NCBI GenBank assembly: GCA_040902725.1
Contig: JBBDWU010000034.1
Coordinates: 1 to 21,878, forward strand
Origin: JACVRU01 sp040902725
GTDB taxonomy: Bacteria; Actinomycetota; Thermoleophilia; Gaiellales; Gaiellaceae
DNA: 21,878 bases
Direction of reading: 5' to 3'
Both the position numbers and the translations under genes were made by a program. Below the pieces are notes generated by a model, which saw only the letters and a program-made list of their open reading frames with translations, ran no database searches and was not told the origin of the DNA. This document shows, piece after piece, positions 20,824 through 21,878 of this stretch; the stretch's first letter is position 1, and every line of letters starts with the position of its first letter.

Positions 20824-21707
20824 CGCTTGCGCCGGGCGTGGGGATGCGCCTGGAAGTACAGCTCGCGGCGGCGGCGGTCGGTCACATGGGTGTAGAGCTC
20901 GGTCGTCGCGAGGTCGGCATGACCGAGCATCTCCTGGACGCTGCGCAGGTCGGCGCCGCCCTCGAGCAGATGCGTGGCGAAGCTGTGCCGCAGCAGGTGC
21001 GGGTGCACGCGCTCGGGATCGAGGCCGGCCGTGGCGGCGAGGCGGCGGACGATCAGGAAGGCGCCCGCGCGCGTGAGCGGCCCGCCGCGCGCATTGAGGA
21101 ACAGCTCGGGCCGGTGCCGGACGTCGAGGTGCGGGCGCCCGCGCGCGAGGTACAGCCGCAGCGCCTGCGCCGCCTGGCGGCCGATCGGGACGATCCGTTC
21201 CTTGCCGCCCTTGCCCGTGCAGCGGACGAGCCGCTCCTCGAGGTCGACGCCCGAGCGGTCGAGCCCCACGGCTTCGCTCACCCGCAGCCCCGCGCCGTAG
21301 AGCAGCTCCACGAGCGCGCAGTCGCGCAGCGCGCGCGGCGTCGTCCCCGCCGCGGCCTCGATGAGACGCTCCGCCTCGCCCGCGGAGAGCGTCCGCGGCA
21401 GCCGGCGGATCCGCCGCGGAGGATCGAGTTCGGCCGCCGGATTGTCCTCCCGCAGGCCCAGGAGGACGAGATGGCGGAAGAAGGTGCGCGATGCCGCGAT
21501 CCGGCGGGCGATCGTCGCGGGCGCGAGTCCCTCCGCGCGCAGCCCGGCGAGCCAGCGCTCGAGGTCGTCCGTGGAGGCCGTCGCGGGCGAGCGGCCGAGC
21601 CGCAGCCCGAGTGACGTGAGGTCGCGCCGGTAGGCCTCGACGGTCCGCGCGGCGCGCCGCGTCGCGAGCAGCGCGAGAAAGCCCTCGACCTCCGGGTCAG
21701 CGGCCAT
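20820..21707 (-). CDS. xerD: Tyrosine recombinase XerD type
   Basis: A 295-residue site-specific recombinase, the usual length for XerC/XerD, which resolve chromosome dimers at dif. The N-terminal SAM-like domain (about 1-100) is followed by a catalytic domain with all residues present: R142 in GAGLRVSE, K166 in CTGKGGKER, H237 and R240 in HPHLLRHSFATHLL, H263 in LGHADLATTELYTHV, and nucleophile Y272. The HLLRHSFATHLLEGGADLR segment and full length favour the housekeeping enzyme over an integrase; XerC versus XerD cannot be decided here. The ATG at 21705-21707 is the only start near the conserved N-terminus; no clear ribosome site is seen. I saw no dif site nearby. Confidence 0.9.
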   Translation of the reverse strand: MAADPEVEGFLALLATRRAARTVEAYRRDLTSLGLRLGRSPATASTDDLERWLAGLRAEGLAPATIARRIAASRTFFRHLVLLGLREDNPAAELDPPRRIRRLPRTLSAGEAERLIEAAAGTTPRALRDCALVELLYGAGLRVSEAVGLDRSGVDLEERLVRCTGKGGKERIVPIGRQAAQALRLYLARGRPHLDVRHRPELFLNARGGPLTRAGAFLIVRRLAATAGLDPERVHPHLLRHSFATHLLEGGADLRSVQEMLGHADLATTELYTHVTDRRRRELYFQAHPHARRKR

Positions 21708-21750
21708 CCCGTGGGATTCGGGGTGTTAGCCGCGTTTCATGCTTGCGCAA

Positions 21751-21828
21751 GCGGGTCGACCGGTCGTTTCAGACGGACTCCGGGCGGAGCCCGGAGTCCT
21801 GATGGTCGGCGCCGCAGGCGGCGCCTTA
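21751..21828 (-). repeat. 78-nt twin-hairpin element anchored on a stop codon, copy 2
   Basis: Reading the minus strand, the element starts at the TAA stop of the gene entering from the right edge. Hairpin 1 is GGCGCCGC, CT, GCGGCGCC (perfect 8 bp). The linker is GACCATCA. Hairpin 2 is GGACTCCGGGC, a three-base loop, GCCCGGAGTCC (perfect 11 bp). The tail is GTCTG, AAAC, GACCGGTCGACCCGC. Total length (78), the 25-nt size of hairpin 2, and the 28-nt block from GTCC to the end match copy 1 at 7213-7290. A separate 12-bp palindrome, GCTTGCGCAAGC (21741-21752), touches its end. The remaining gap to xerD holds nothing recognisable. Confidence 0.75.
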
Positions 21829-21878
21829 GAAGTCGAACCGTAATGAAGGGACCCGTTCGTCGATGGCGAACGCCGTCG
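21826..21878 (-). CDS. C-terminal tail of an unknown protein (cut by the right edge)
   Basis: Seventeen codons in one minus-strand frame run to a TAA at 21826-21828, encoding TAFAIDERVPSLRFDF before the stop. Codon use resembles neighbouring genes, and the stop coincides with the start of the twin-hairpin element, as for the epsilon-like gene at copy 1. Too short to name a family. Confidence 0.45.
   Translation of the reverse strand, partial: TAFAIDERVPSLRFDF

Noticed and set aside
21708..21750. dif recombination site next to xerD
   Set aside because: GCTTGCGCAAGC is a palindrome but lacks the two 11-bp arms around a 6-bp centre expected of dif.
1..21878. tRNA, rRNA, CRISPR arrays, insertion sequences
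   Set aside because: None of their signatures were seen: the only tandem repeats are HAMP-coding, and no transposase or cloverleaf sequence was found.

Overview
This is a GC-rich, densely packed bacterial segment with almost no space between genes. The gene set points to a high-GC actinobacterium, most likely of the class Thermoleophilia: an actinobacterial acyl-CoA carboxylase (fused biotin carboxylase/biotin carrier alpha subunit, separate beta subunit, probable tiny epsilon subunit), a poly-HAMP histidine kinase, and apparently leaderless genes with a TAnnnT -10 box just before the start codon. The taxonomic call is inference from gene content, not a database match.

Layout. 1-2284 (-): N-terminal part of a soluble poly-HAMP sensor kinase that runs off the left edge, with a possible SigF/SigB-type promoter at 2339-2366. 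2395-3348 (-): a short Cys/Met-metabolism PLP enzyme, divergent from the carboxyltransferase beta subunit (3375-4931, +). 4928-6890 (-): a membrane GGDEF/HD-GYP protein preceded by a 50-residue secreted peptide. 7069-7215 (+): probable carboxylase epsilon subunit, whose stop codon begins a 78-nt two-hairpin element. 7312-7860 (-): pgsA. 7883-10584 (+): carboxylase alpha subunit, then a sucrase/ferredoxin-like protein. 10581-11922 (-): a JmjC/cupin oxygenase overlapped by a very acidic mini-protein gene. 12008-12140: a hairpin-rich non-coding stretch. 12170-15844 (+): sucC, a methyltransferase, sucD and an aminotransferase, all overlapping. 15845-16030 (-): a Cys-rich mini-protein. 16161-19200 (-): icd, mdh and a PDZ/Lon-like protease. 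19241-20823 (+): citrate synthase and a HEAT-like protein. 20820-21707 (-): XerD-type recombinase. 21751-21828 (-): second copy of the 78-nt element, starting at the stop codon of a gene that enters from the right edge.

How the genes fit together. Citrate synthase, isocitrate dehydrogenase, malate dehydrogenase and both succinyl-CoA synthetase subunits form a TCA-cycle cluster in 8 kb. The carboxylase subunits lie on the same strand but are separated by reverse-strand genes; an acetyl/propionyl-CoA carboxylase would link this cycle to fatty-acid or propionate metabolism.

The most novel observation is the pair of 78-nt elements. Both start exactly at a TAA stop codon. Both have the same order: GGC..GCC hairpin, short linker, GGAC..GTCC hairpin, conserved tail. 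The stem sequences differ between copies but remain paired, as expected for a selected structure. I do not recognise it as a known RNA or repeat family. Also notable are convergent genes sharing palindromic stop codons (CTAG three times, TGATCA once), a likely CTG start for mdh, and the acidic mini-gene overlapping the cupin oxygenase.
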